The notes under the pieces were generated by a model. It was not told the DNA's origin. It worked only from the letters and a program-made list of their open reading frames with translations, and ran no database searches. Below are positions 26,938-35,589 of a stretch of 64,000 nt of DNA, piece by piece (the first letter of the stretch is position 1; the number at the start of each line of letters is the position of its first letter). The DNA is from Methylocystis heyeri (GTDB lineage Bacteria > Pseudomonadota > Alphaproteobacteria > Rhizobiales > Beijerinckiaceae), in assembly GCF_004802635.2 (NCBI RefSeq), contig NZ_CP046052.1, positions 992,001 through 1,056,000 of the forward strand, read 5' to 3'. The position numbers and the translations under genes were made by a program.

Positions 26938-27909
26938 TCAGGCCCCCCCGATCAGCACGCCGGCGGCGAGCACGACGATTCCGCCGAGCACGATCTGGAA
27001 AACCGCCTGAAGGAAAGGCGTGTCCATATAGCGCGCGCGGACCCACGCGATGGCCCAGAGCTCGAAGAACACCACGATGGAGGCGATTCCGGTGGCGATC
27101 TGGAAATGATTGGGAAGCGAATCGGGAACGAGATAGGGAAGCGAATGGCCGAGCCCTCCGAGCGCCGTCATCAATCCGCACACGCCGCCGCGCAGATAGG
27201 GCGAGCCGCGGCCGGTGAGGGAGCCGTCGTCGGACAGGGCCTCGGCGAAGCCCATGCTGATCCCCGCGCCGATCGAGGCGGCGAGGCCGACGAGAAAGGT
27301 CTGGAAGTTGTTCTGGGTGGCGAAAGCCGCCGCAAACAAGGGCGCGAGGGTCGACACCGACCCGTCCATGAGCCCTGCGAGGCCGGGCTGCACATATTGC
27401 AGCACGAACATGCGGTGGCGGGTCGCCTCCTCCTCCTCCACGGCGGTTCTCGTCAGCGTCGCGGCGCCTATCCGCTCGGCGATCTTTTCATGTCCGCTTT
27501 CCATCGCCGCGAGATCGCCGAGGAGCTTCCTCACCCCGACATCGGTGGTGAAGTCTCGCGCTTTCTCATAGAAGCGGCGGCTCTCGAACTCCATCGTTTC
27601 GGCCTGTTTTCGGATGGTGTCGAGCGGAAGGTTGCGGGTCAGCCACACCGGCCGGCGGCGCAAAAAGCCTTTGACGTCCTCGCGCCGGATCGGCGGCAGA
27701 TGCTCGCCGAACCGCTTGCGATATTCCTCGAGCAGCAGATGGCGATGACGGGTTTCCTCCTGCGACATCTGCTCGAAGAGCTTCGCCGAAGCGGGGTAGC
27801 GCTCGGCGAGGTCTTCGGCGAAACTCATGTAAATGCGGCCGTCCTCCTCCTCGGAGGTGATGGCTAGAGCGAGAATTTCACGTTCGCTGAGTTCCGAGAA
27901 GGCTTTCAC
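26938..27909 (-). CDS. mbfA: membrane-bound ferritin-like / VIT1 iron exporter (MbfA)
   Basis: The 323-residue fusion has an N-terminal ferritin-like four-helix domain (residues about 1-150) with the di-iron ligands in SEEEDGRIY, EETRHRHLL, EFESRRFYEKA and ESGHEK. The C-terminal half is a VIT1/CCC1-type membrane domain with five hydrophobic helices (LAGLMDGSVSTLAPLFAAAF onwards). In Bradyrhizobium and Agrobacterium this protein exports iron and protects from peroxide, and is repressed by Irr. No clear Irr box was recognised in the 100 bases upstream. It is divergent from the NUDIX gene. Confidence 0.92.
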   Translation of the reverse strand: MKAFSELSEREILALAITSEEEDGRIYMSFAEDLAERYPASAKLFEQMSQEETRHRHLLLEEYRKRFGEHLPPIRREDVKGFLRRRPVWLTRNLPLDTIRKQAETMEFESRRFYEKARDFTTDVGVRKLLGDLAAMESGHEKIAERIGAATLTRTAVEEEEATRHRMFVLQYVQPGLAGLMDGSVSTLAPLFAAAFATQNNFQTFLVGLAASIGAGISMGFAEALSDDGSLTGRGSPYLRGGVCGLMTALGGLGHSLPYLVPDSLPNHFQIATGIASIVVFFELWAIAWVRARYMDTPFLQAVFQIVLGGIVVLAAGVLIGGA

Positions 27910-28015
27910 GTTACCTTAGCTCCAGGCGGGCGGGGACAACGAGCAGGCGTTTTTGTAAAGCGCCCGCGAGGTTTTTGCCATAGATTGCGGCGAGATCAAC
28001 TTTGGCGTGAGCATT

Positions 28016-28492
28016 ATGGAAAATACGGAAGGGTTGCGGTCCCGGTTCGTCACCCGGTTCATAACGCTAGGGGGCCTGCTTGCGCGCCCGATGACGCTCG
28101 GCGTGCGGGGACTCGTCGTCGACGAGCAGGGTCGCGCGCTGCTGGTTAGGCATACTTATGTGGAGGGCTATTATCTTCCCGGCGGGGGCGTCGAGCCCGG
28201 AGAGACGCTGGAAGAGGCCTTGACGCGGGAGTTGATGGAAGAGGGCAATGTGCTGCTGGAGCAGCCCGCCGCCCTGCATAAGGTCTATCTCAACCGCTCG
28301 GCTTCCCCGCGCGACCATGTGGCTCTTTTCGTCATCCGGCAGTTTCGCCAGACCGGGCCCTATGTTCCCAATCGCGAGATCGCTGAGGCGGCGTTCTTCC
28401 CGCTGGACGCTCTGCCGGACGGGGCCACCAATGCGACGAGGGCGAGGCTCAACGAGATACTCCAGGGCGGCCCCACGTCTCCCTATTGGTGA
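28016..28492 (+). CDS. NUDIX hydrolase
   Basis: The 158-residue protein (an alternative GTG start at 28007 adds three residues) has a complete Nudix box: GGGVEPGET with the G-x5-E spacing, then TREL and MEEG matching REUXEEXGU. NUDIX enzymes hydrolyse nucleoside diphosphates linked to another moiety. The box is preceded by LLVRHTYVEGYYLPGG, a form common in alphaproteobacterial members of unknown substrate. It is followed after about 100 bases by the phosphoesterase gene on the same strand. Confidence 0.9.
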   Translation: MENTEGLRSRFVTRFITLGGLLARPMTLGVRGLVVDEQGRALLVRHTYVEGYYLPGGGVEPGETLEEALTRELMEEGNVLLEQPAALHKVYLNRSASPRDHVALFVIRQFRQTGPYVPNREIAEAAFFPLDALPDGATNATRARLNEILQGGPTSPYW

Positions 28493-28597
28493 ATTTCGGC
28501 GGGCCCGATCGGCCGTTCGGGGCGCGTCACGCCAGCTTCGCATGGCGATCATAGATACGCTGGCGCTGAATTGAATAAAAATCCCAACGGAGCCCCT

Positions 28598-29869
28598 ATG
28601 CGACCTTTCAGACTGCTTGGTTTTGCAGCCGCCCTTTTCGCGCTCGCCGCCGCCTTCCCGGCCAAGGCCAACGAAAACCGCGGCTTGATCGATCACGTCT
28701 TCGTCATCGTGCTCGAGAACGAAGGTTACGACGTCACTTTCGGACCGGGTTCGAAGGCGCCCTATCTTTCGACGGTGTTGCCGACCCGCGGCGTGCTGCT
28801 CTCGCAGTATTACGGCACGGGCCACTTCAGCCTCGACAATTACATCGCCATGGTCAGCGGCCAGGCGGCGACGCCCGAGACCCGCAACGACTGCGCGAAA
28901 TACGCCGATTTCAACGTGACCGGCGCGACGCCGGACGGTCAGGTGATCGGCTCGGGCTGCGTCTATCCCGCCTCCGTCAAGACCATCGCCGATCAGCTGA
29001 TGGCGAGGCACAAGACCTGGCGCGCCTATATGGGCGACATGGGGGCCGATCCGGCCCGCGAATCCGCGACCTGCGGCCATCCCCAGATCAATTCGACCGA
29101 TCTGACCCAGACCGCCGAAGCGCCCTCCAGTTCTCTTCCCCATGGCGATTCCTATGCGACGCGCCATAACCCGTTCATGTATTTTCATTCGGTCATCGAC
29201 CGGACCGACATCTGCAACGCCAATGTCGTGAACCTCGACCTGCTGGCGAACGATCTCAAGTCCGAGGCGACCACGCCGAACTTCGCCTTCATCACCCCCA
29301 GCCTCTGCGACGACGGCCATGACGCGCCCTGCGTCGACGGACGCCCCGGCGGGCTCGTCTCGGCCGACGCCTTCCTGAAGCAGTGGGTCCCGGTCATCGT
29401 CAATTCGCCCGCGTTCAGGCACGGCCTGCTTGCGATCATCTTCGACGAAAGCGGCGCTTCCTCGATCTCCCAGAGCGGCGGAAACACCGTCGTCACCTTC
29501 AAGGGAGACACATGCTGCAATCAGCAGCCCGGACCCAATCTCGGCTCCTTCCCGCAGACCGTGACGCTGGGCTCGTACAATCTGACCGTGCAGAATTTCG
29601 GCGGCGATCGCACCGGCGCGGTGCTGCTGTCGCCCTTTCTGAAGCCCGGAACCGTTTCCAATACTTTCTTCAACCATTATTCGCTGTTGAAGACGGTCGA
29701 GGATATTTTCGGCGTCGAAGATCATCTCGGCTATGCCGGCCAGCAGGGGCTTCTCGGCTTCTTCGGCTGCGCTTCCTCCGATATTGCGCTCGGCGGCTCG
29801 GACCGTCACGACGTCGTTCGGCCTGAAGCCCTGGATAATGCTCCCAACGGGCTGAAATCCTGCCGCTGA
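28598..29869 (+). CDS. secreted phosphoesterase (acid phosphatase / phospholipase C-like)
   Basis: The 423-residue protein begins with a Sec signal peptide (MRPFRLLGFAAALFALAAAFPAKA, cleavage about residue 24). It then shows the alkaline-phosphatase-superfamily phosphoesterase pattern: DHVFVIVLENEGYD, the STVLPTRGVLLSQYYGTGHFSLDNYI region with the S-D-N-Y-I signature, and FDESGAS near residue 285. The family includes AcpA-type acid phosphatases and phospholipases C. Six Cys residues in the mature protein suggest disulfides, consistent with periplasmic location. ATG 28598 is chosen because GGAG stands nine bases upstream. Confidence 0.85.
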   Translation: MRPFRLLGFAAALFALAAAFPAKANENRGLIDHVFVIVLENEGYDVTFGPGSKAPYLSTVLPTRGVLLSQYYGTGHFSLDNYIAMVSGQAATPETRNDCAKYADFNVTGATPDGQVIGSGCVYPASVKTIADQLMARHKTWRAYMGDMGADPARESATCGHPQINSTDLTQTAEAPSSSLPHGDSYATRHNPFMYFHSVIDRTDICNANVVNLDLLANDLKSEATTPNFAFITPSLCDDGHDAPCVDGRPGGLVSADAFLKQWVPVIVNSPAFRHGLLAIIFDESGASSISQSGGNTVVTFKGDTCCNQQPGPNLGSFPQTVTLGSYNLTVQNFGGDRTGAVLLSPFLKPGTVSNTFFNHYSLLKTVEDIFGVEDHLGYAGQQGLLGFFGCASSDIALGGSDRHDVVRPEALDNAPNGLKSCR

Positions 29870-30234
29870 GGCGGCGTCCTTCCCAGACTATTGAAACCGT
29901 CAGGCTCTGCGGCCGCGCATGATCGGCCGCAGAGCGCCCCGGGCCGCCCCATGAGCGTTGCGCGCTCCCCCCGATTCCCCTGTGGCCTCAGGGCGATCGG
30001 GTGGAGGACGGAATCTTTCGATGTGGGGCGAATACCTGCCCGTGGCGGGGAGGTCGATCGGCGCAGCCGATCGGGTGGGGGTAAAAGGCGCAAAAGAGGG
30101 CGGAAAACCACCCCACCCCGCCGCTTCGCGGCGACCCTCCTCCTCGAGGGTAGGGTAATAGCGCTTCCCCGGTTGCCCTGCCCGTGGCCCCCTCGACGCT
30201 TTGCGCTTTGCTTCGCGCATGCTATCGCGCGTCG
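29870..30234. other. 365-base spacer containing a dispersed repeat
   Basis: No gene is supported; the stretch carries the repeat copy at 30068-30168 and low-complexity flanks. Confidence 0.5.
30068..30168. repeat. dispersed intergenic repeat, copy 2
   Basis: It begins with CGATCGGGTGGGGGTAAAA and GGCGCAAAA, shared with copy 1 (7936-7963), and continues with GAAAACCACCCC and a CGCCGCTTCGCGGCG stem, shared with copy 3 (32006-32066). It ends in a GACCCTCCTCCTCGAGGGTAGGGT-type tail with a self-complementary centre. It lies between the phosphoesterase and GNAT genes. Confidence 0.7.
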
Positions 30235-30732
30235 ATGATCAATCTCGCCTTGCGTTTCGCGCCGCTGTCTCCGGCCGACGAAGTCGCCATCGAAAAGCTC
30301 GATGAGCGCGCCTTCGGGCCGGGGCGCTTTGCGCGCACGGCCTATCGCCTCAGGGAGGGCGTCCCGCCCGACCTCTCGCTGTCCTTCGTCGCGAGGGTGG
30401 GCACGTTGCTCGTAGGCGCGAACCGAATGACGCCGATCCTCGTCGGCGCGTCCCCCGCCCTGCTGCTCGGCCCGCTGACGGTCGAACCGGCCTTCCGCTC
30501 GCAGGGAGTCGGCGAAGCGCTCATGAAGAAATCGCTCGACGCCGCGCGCGCCGCGGGGCATTCGCTGGCGCTTCTGGTCGGCGACGAGGAATATTACGCC
30601 CGCGTCGGTTTCAAGCGCGCGCCGCGCGGAAAGGTGATCATGCCCGGGCCGGTGGACCCGGACCGCCTGCTCTATTGCGAATTGCGCGAGGGAGCTTTTG
30701 AAAACATCAGCGGGAAAATGCGGCGGGTTTAA
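30235..30732 (+). CDS. GNAT family N-acetyltransferase
   Basis: The 165-residue protein has the GNAT fold elements: a beta-strand PALLLGPLTVEPAFR, then the acetyl-CoA pyrophosphate loop RSQGVGEALMKKSLDAA (Q/RxxGxG/A), and EEYYARVGFKRA near the C-terminus. This is the YhbS-like N-acetyltransferase type, whose substrates are mostly unknown. ATG 30235 is preferred over upstream in-frame starts that would read through repeat-derived sequence. Confidence 0.85.
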   Translation: MINLALRFAPLSPADEVAIEKLDERAFGPGRFARTAYRLREGVPPDLSLSFVARVGTLLVGANRMTPILVGASPALLLGPLTVEPAFRSQGVGEALMKKSLDAARAAGHSLALLVGDEEYYARVGFKRAPRGKVIMPGPVDPDRLLYCELREGAFENISGKMRRV

Positions 30733-30779
30733 CCGCACGCGAACCGTAGCGACGGAAACCCGCCTTGCCGAGAAACTCA

Positions 30780-31895
30780 ATGTCACTGTTGTCCCGATAC
30801 GACGCCCTCGCGGCGGCGAGCCTGATCGAGCGCGATCAGGCGCAGCTTTCCGCGCTGCGGCCGCTCGACCGTCTGGCCAAGGAACTCGCGCGTCCGGCTC
30901 CTTTTCGCGCCGCGCTGGGCGTCATGTCCCTGTTTCGGAGCAAAGCTCCCGCAAAGGCGCCGCGGGGCGTCTACCTTTGGGGCCATGTCGGTCGCGGCAA
31001 GACGACCCTGATGGATCTCTTTTTCGAATCCGCTCCGACGCCGGGCAAGCGGCGCGTGCATTTCCACTCCTTCATGCAAGAGGTTCACGACAGGCTCCAT
31101 CGCGCCCGGCGCGAGAGCGACGGCGGGGAAGATCCTGTGACCAGGGTCGCGAAGGACCTCGTGGCCGAAGCAAAGCTTCTGTGTTTCGACGAGTTTTCGG
31201 TTACGGACATCGCAGATGCGATGATATTGGCGCGCTTGTTCTCGACGCTGTTTTCCGCTGGCGTCGTCGTCGTCGCCACTTCGAACGTCGAGCCCGAGCG
31301 CCTCTACGAGGGAGGCCGCAACCGGGATTTGTTCCTGCCCTTCATCGACCTTCTGCTCGAGCGGACGGAGGTGGTCCATCTCGACGCCCGCGCCGATTTC
31401 CGGATGGAAAAGCAACCGGTCGAGGAGGTCTTCTTCAAGGTCGGGGACCAGAAATCCAGAGCCGCGGCCGAGGCGCTGTTTCGAAGCTACATGGGCGCGG
31501 AGGCCGTCGAGCTGCATCTTCTCGTGAAAGGACGCTCCGTGCGGGTTCCGCAGGCGAGCGGCCGCAACGCGCGTTTCCGCTTTTCCGAAATCTGCGGGCA
31601 GGCCCTCGGCGCGTCCGACTATCTGGCGCTTTGCCGGAACTTCGACACCATGATCGTCGAGGACGTGCCCACGATGAATTTCGACCGCCGCAACGAGGCC
31701 AAGCGGTTCATCATTCTGGTCGATGTGCTCTATGACGCCAAGGCGAGACTGATCCTCAGCGCCGAAGCCGACGCGCAAGACCTCTACGCCGCGGCCAAGG
31801 GGATGGAAGCGCAGGAGTTTCCCCGCACGGTATCCCGGCTGATCGAAATGCGGTCTCAGCAGTATCTGGCGGAGTGGCAGGCGCGCCACCGCTAG
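30780..31895 (+). CDS. zapE: AFG1-like ATPase, cell division protein ZapE
   Basis: The 371-residue AAA-type ATPase has Walker A GHVGRGKT (residues 68-75), Walker B LLCFDEF near 133, a sensor TSNVEPERLY region and the FDRRNEAKRF segment conserved in AFG1/ZapE. ZapE interacts with FtsZ in E. coli under stress; in alphaproteobacteria it commonly neighbours mdh-sucCD, which is not the case here. ATG 30780 is taken; TTG 30765 would add five residues. Confidence 0.93.
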   Translation: MSLLSRYDALAAASLIERDQAQLSALRPLDRLAKELARPAPFRAALGVMSLFRSKAPAKAPRGVYLWGHVGRGKTTLMDLFFESAPTPGKRRVHFHSFMQEVHDRLHRARRESDGGEDPVTRVAKDLVAEAKLLCFDEFSVTDIADAMILARLFSTLFSAGVVVVATSNVEPERLYEGGRNRDLFLPFIDLLLERTEVVHLDARADFRMEKQPVEEVFFKVGDQKSRAAAEALFRSYMGAEAVELHLLVKGRSVRVPQASGRNARFRFSEICGQALGASDYLALCRNFDTMIVEDVPTMNFDRRNEAKRFIILVDVLYDAKARLILSAEADAQDLYAAAKGMEAQEFPRTVSRLIEMRSQQYLAEWQARHR

Positions 31896-31953
31896 AGCGT
31901 TTCGAGCCGAAGTGGATGCCGGTTCGGCGTGGGAAGCGCGTTAAAACAAAAGC
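31894..31953. repeat. AGAGCGTTTC-type intergenic repeat, copy 1
   Basis: Directly after the zapE stop the sequence reads AGAGCGTTTCGAGCCGAAG, then GTGGATGCCGGTTCG and GCGTTAAAACAAAAGCTTA. This arrangement is a very common non-coding element at gene ends in Hyphomicrobiales. A related, longer copy lies at 48857-48974. Confidence 0.6.
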
Positions 31954-32005
31954 TTAGTGTCTTTTCATTTCGAACGCCTCCATTCGAGCCAGGGGAAATC
32001 CCAAC

Positions 32006-32066
32006 GAAAGGCGCAAAATGGGGTTGAAAACCACCCCCCCCGCTTTGCGGCGGCGCAGGGTGACTT
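32006..32066. repeat. dispersed intergenic repeat, copy 3
   Basis: GAAAGGCGCAAAATGGGGTT then GAAAACCACCCCCCCC and GCTTTGCGGCGGCG parallels copy 2 (30089-30140) with few differences. It lies in the 254-base spacer between zapE and the MFS gene. Confidence 0.65.
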
Positions 32067-32149
32067 TCCCGGGCTGTTTTGCGGAAGCGCCATCGCTTAT
32101 AGGTCGGAGCCGCGCGGACTACGCGCCGGATTTTTTTGCGGAGCGAGCC

Positions 32150-33478
32150 ATGGACGCAGTTTCTTCGGAGAACTTAGCCTCGGCTCCCTGCCGCGCCGCG
32201 CCGGCGGCGGCGGAACTCGTCGTGGCCAAGACGACGCGGCGACTGCTGCCTTTTCTGGTCGCTTGTTTCTTCGTCGCCTATCTCGACCGCGTGAACATCG
32301 GCTTCGCCGCGCTGACGATGAACAAGGAACTCGGGTTTTCGCCGACCGTCTATGGCTGGGGCGCCGGCGTTTTCTTTTTCGGCTACTGCCTGCTGGAGGC
32401 GCCGAGCAACGTCATTCTCGAGCGCGTCGGGGCGCGGCTCTGGATCGCCCGCATCATGGTGAGCTGGGGAATCATCTCCGCAGCCATGGGGCTGGTGTGG
32501 AACGACGCCAGCTTCCTGGCGCTGCGGTTTTTGCTCGGCGCCGCCGAGGCGGGCTTTTCTCCCGGCGTCATTCTCTACCTCACCTATTGGCTTCCGGCGC
32601 CCTATCGCGCCCGCGGCTTCGGCATGTTTCTGCTGGCGTTGCCTCTCGCGACGGCGATCGGGGCTCCGCTTTCCGGCCTGGTGCTTTCGACGATGGACGG
32701 CGTAGCCGGCGCCAGCGCCTGGCGTTGGCTGTTCTTCATCGAGGCGGCGCCGGCGATCCTGCTCGGCGTCGCGGCCTATTTCTACCTCACCGACAAGCCG
32801 CAGGATGCGGGCTGGCTCGATCCGCAGGAGCGGAACCTGCTGCAGGGCCTGCTGGAAAACGAGAAACCGCACGACGCCGGGAAACATGAGTCCCTTTGGC
32901 GAATGCTCCTCGATGCGACGACAGTTCGGTTGGGGCTGATCTATTTCGGCGTGGTGGCGGCTCTCTACGGGCTCGGCTTCTGGCTGCCGCAGATCGTCAG
33001 CGGTTTCGGCTACGATCCGGTCGGCGCCGGAATGGTGACCGCCCTGCCCTATGTCTGCGGCGGCGTCGCCATGGCGCTGTGGAGCCGCCGTTCGGACCGG
33101 CGCGGCGAAAGGATATTGCACACCGCTTCCGCGGCCGTGCTGGCCGCAGCCGGACTGGCGGCGGCGGCCTTCTTCAAGACGCCTCTGCCTGCGATCGTCG
33201 CTCTTACGACGGCGTCGGTCGGAACGCTGGCGGCGATGCCCCCGTTCTGGACTCTCCCGCCCGCCCTCCTGCGGGGAAGCGCCGCCGCGATAGGCATTGC
33301 GATGGTCAATTCCATCGGCAATCTGGCCGGCTTTTTTGGGCCCTATCTGGTCGGCTGGATCAAGGAGACGACCGGAGAATTCTCCTATGCGCTGCTCGCC
33401 CTTTCCGCAGCGCCGTTGATCTCGGCGGCCATGCTGATCGCAATGCGGCGCGACGGCGGGCGGCCGAAGGGGCGTTGA
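32150..33478 (+). CDS. MFS transporter, anion:cation symporter (NicT/phthalate permease-like)
   Basis: The 442-residue protein has 12 predicted hydrophobic helices. It shows the ACS-family N-terminal signature LVACFFVAYLDRVNIGFAALTMNKELGFSPTVYGWGAGVFF, split as FVAYLDRVNIGF and YGWGAGVFFFGY, and the inter-domain tail of charged residues near residue 225. ACS members take up organic anions such as hexuronates, phthalate or nicotinate. ATG 32150 is preceded by GGAGCGAGCC; earlier in-frame starts read through the repeat at 32006-32066. No catabolic neighbour reveals the substrate. Confidence 0.85.
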   Translation: MDAVSSENLASAPCRAAPAAAELVVAKTTRRLLPFLVACFFVAYLDRVNIGFAALTMNKELGFSPTVYGWGAGVFFFGYCLLEAPSNVILERVGARLWIARIMVSWGIISAAMGLVWNDASFLALRFLLGAAEAGFSPGVILYLTYWLPAPYRARGFGMFLLALPLATAIGAPLSGLVLSTMDGVAGASAWRWLFFIEAAPAILLGVAAYFYLTDKPQDAGWLDPQERNLLQGLLENEKPHDAGKHESLWRMLLDATTVRLGLIYFGVVAALYGLGFWLPQIVSGFGYDPVGAGMVTALPYVCGGVAMALWSRRSDRRGERILHTASAAVLAAAGLAAAAFFKTPLPAIVALTTASVGTLAAMPPFWTLPPALLRGSAAAIGIAMVNSIGNLAGFFGPYLVGWIKETTGEFSYALLALSAAPLISAAMLIAMRRDGGRPKGR

Positions 33479-33485
33479 GGAACGC

Positions 33486-34448
33486 CTACCGCCGCCGCCG
33501 CTCCCATTTATGGGACCAGCGCATGCGGGCGGCGCGAACCGATTGGGTGAACTCGGTTCGCGGCAGGCTGAAGCGATCATTGGCCAGCAGCGCCATGAAG
33601 CGTTCGGAAATTTCGAAAATCAAAAGATCGGGCTTGGCGCGCTTGACCAGCTCCCAATCTATGTTCGCCGACCACACGAATTCGAGTTCCCTCACCGTCT
33701 CCGCCAGCAGACCGGTCAGGAGATGGGTGCGCGGCGTCGAGAAGGAATCTCCGAACAGCATCGCCCTTTGAAAGTTGGCGGCGGTCGGATTGATGAATTT
33801 GGCGTGGGCTCCGACATGAATGGCCGCGCCATATTCGTGCTGTTCCAGGAAATGGGCGATCTGATTGGCGTAAATGCGAATAGCGTCGCGCGCCCACTCT
33901 CGTTCCTCGATGGTCTCCCAGCGCGGCGGTTCGAGCTTGCCGCCGAGATCCATCACCGCCTGGAAACGGCGGCTCGGCCGGCTGTCGAGGTCGGACGCGG
34001 GGGTAAGCCCGAGAGCCCGGCATAATTCAAGATAGCCCAGCAGGCAGCCTTCGATATTCCAATGGGTGTCGGTTCGCCAGAACAGGTCCTGCGAACCGGC
34101 TCTGGCGCGCATCGGCTCGACGAGATCGACGAAGAGTTCCGCCGCCGGCGTGTTGGAGAGCATTTCGCGCAGGCGGATAGCAGGCGCGAGTTCCGGGTCC
34201 ACCAGCCGCGTCGTCTGCTTGTCGCCGTAGATCGTCAGCTTTTCGGGCACGATCATATGAGCGTATCTGACGCCCAGCGCCTCGGCCCGCTCCACGCGGC
34301 GCAGGATCAGATCGCGCCATTGCCGCAGTTTTACGTCGGGCAGCCCGCCGCCTTCGCGCTGATACAGCGTCGTGACGAAATTGGTGCCGCCGGTGAGGAA
34401 AAGCCAGCCGTCGAGGCCTTCGTGGACCAGAAGTTGGGGTGCAATCAT
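33486..34448 (-). CDS. AlgX/AlgJ-like SGNH hydrolase-like protein
   Basis: The 320-residue soluble protein shows the AlgX/AlgJ/DHHW O-acetyltransferase pattern: an opening HEGLDGWLFLTGGTN, DTHWN near residues 126-130 (the Asp-His pair) and GDSFS near 233 (the Ser nucleophile). Proteins of this fold acetylate polysaccharides in the periplasm, but no signal peptide or membrane helix is seen here, so it may act in the cytoplasm. It starts three bases after the methyltransferase stop, so the two form an operon. Confidence 0.75.
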   Translation of the reverse strand: MIAPQLLVHEGLDGWLFLTGGTNFVTTLYQREGGGLPDVKLRQWRDLILRRVERAEALGVRYAHMIVPEKLTIYGDKQTTRLVDPELAPAIRLREMLSNTPAAELFVDLVEPMRARAGSQDLFWRTDTHWNIEGCLLGYLELCRALGLTPASDLDSRPSRRFQAVMDLGGKLEPPRWETIEEREWARDAIRIYANQIAHFLEQHEYGAAIHVGAHAKFINPTAANFQRAMLFGDSFSTPRTHLLTGLLAETVRELEFVWSANIDWELVKRAKPDLLIFEISERFMALLANDRFSLPRTEFTQSVRAARMRWSHKWERRRR

Positions 34449-34451
34449 GTC

Positions 34452-35456
34452 TTAAGCCCGCTTGCGGCCGATCAGGATGGTCGCCGCCGCAAGCTCGAAC
34501 TGCTTGGCCATCGGCAATTCCTGCGCCCAGGGCTTTTGCAGCAGAGCGGCGGGATGGGCGATGAGGTCGCCGACGCGCTGACGCAGGAAGTCCTTCCGCG
34601 CCTTGGGCGGCAAAGCATTGGCCCATTCGCGCAGCTGCCAGGCGATCGCCCAGACCGGATGGGTGGGCGGCGTCACTTCCTGACGCTCTATGGCGACATA
34701 GGGCTCGAACAGCGTCCGCAGCCCCTCATGCGTCATGTTGAAATAGTGATGCGGATAGCCGTGCAGGGGCTGAAGAAAGGGAACGCAGCATTTCAGCCAT
34801 CCGCCCGGCTTCAGCACGCGCGCGAGTTCGCGGGCGCAGCGGAACGGGTCTTTCACATGTTCCAGCACCGCGATCGAGATCACGCCCTCGAAGGAATTGT
34901 CGCGGAAGGGCAATTCCTCCGCGACCCCCAGAACGTCGGTGGTGGCGTAATCCACCACCTCGTAATTGACGACATTGGGGTAATAGATCGGCCGGTTGCC
35001 GGCACCGACGTCGAGGACGAGCCCCTCCCCGGCCGACTGGATCAGGCGCTCGGTTTCGTCGTCATAGCCGTTTTCGCTTACCCCGTCCTGGCCTGAGAGA
35101 TCATAGGTCCGGACCAGCTCGGAGGTGAGATAGACCGCCCGCCCCTGCGCGTCCTGCTCCAGCGGCGGACGCGACAGCAGGGGCGCGAGCCGGCGCATCT
35201 TGTCGGCCCTGGCGGCCGGAATGGCCTGCGCCGCCAATTGGCGGCGGGAAACGGGCACATATTGGCGGCGCCCTTCCGTCCGGCCGAACTTCTTGAAATG
35301 CGCCCAGCCCGATTTGAGCTTGCGCGCCGCAACGACGGCGGCGACGTCGGGATTGGCGAGGAGATAGCCCTCTTCGTCGAAAGTCTCGTCTGTCGGCGTT
35401 TCCTGGAGATGGATCACCTGCACGCGAGCCTCGTCGAAAAAGGGGAAGTTGGCCAA
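34452..35456 (-). CDS. class I SAM-dependent methyltransferase with N-terminal sugar-enzyme module
   Basis: The 334-residue protein has a Rossmann methyltransferase domain: LVLDVGAGNRP at residues 146-156 (SAM-binding motif I), AEELPFRDNSFEGVISIAVLEHV (motifs II-III) and a LKPGGWLKCCVPF motif. Residues 27-64 carry FDEEGYLLANPDVAAVVAARKL...HFKKFGRTEGR, a short module also found in alphaproteobacterial glycosyltransferases. That module and the AlgX-like partner suggest modification of a surface glycan. The substrate is inferred only. Confidence 0.8.
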   Translation of the reverse strand: MANFPFFDEARVQVIHLQETPTDETFDEEGYLLANPDVAAVVAARKLKSGWAHFKKFGRTEGRRQYVPVSRRQLAAQAIPAARADKMRRLAPLLSRPPLEQDAQGRAVYLTSELVRTYDLSGQDGVSENGYDDETERLIQSAGEGLVLDVGAGNRPIYYPNVVNYEVVDYATTDVLGVAEELPFRDNSFEGVISIAVLEHVKDPFRCARELARVLKPGGWLKCCVPFLQPLHGYPHHYFNMTHEGLRTLFEPYVAIERQEVTPPTHPVWAIAWQLREWANALPPKARKDFLRQRVGDLIAHPAALLQKPWAQELPMAKQFELAAATILIGRKRA

Positions 35457-35589
35457 GAGGCTCCTCTATAGCCATATCGGCGCGCGAGATGAAGCGGGCG
35501 CTACGATGATTGGGGCCAAGCCGGACCGTGCGACGTCGTCTTCGAACCGGCATTTTTTATACTCGCCAACCGCCGCGATTGCGCCCGCC

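Noticed and set aside
27910-28015. Irr/ICE box upstream of mbfA
   Set aside because: No TTTAGAA-N-TTCTAAA-like palindrome is visible.
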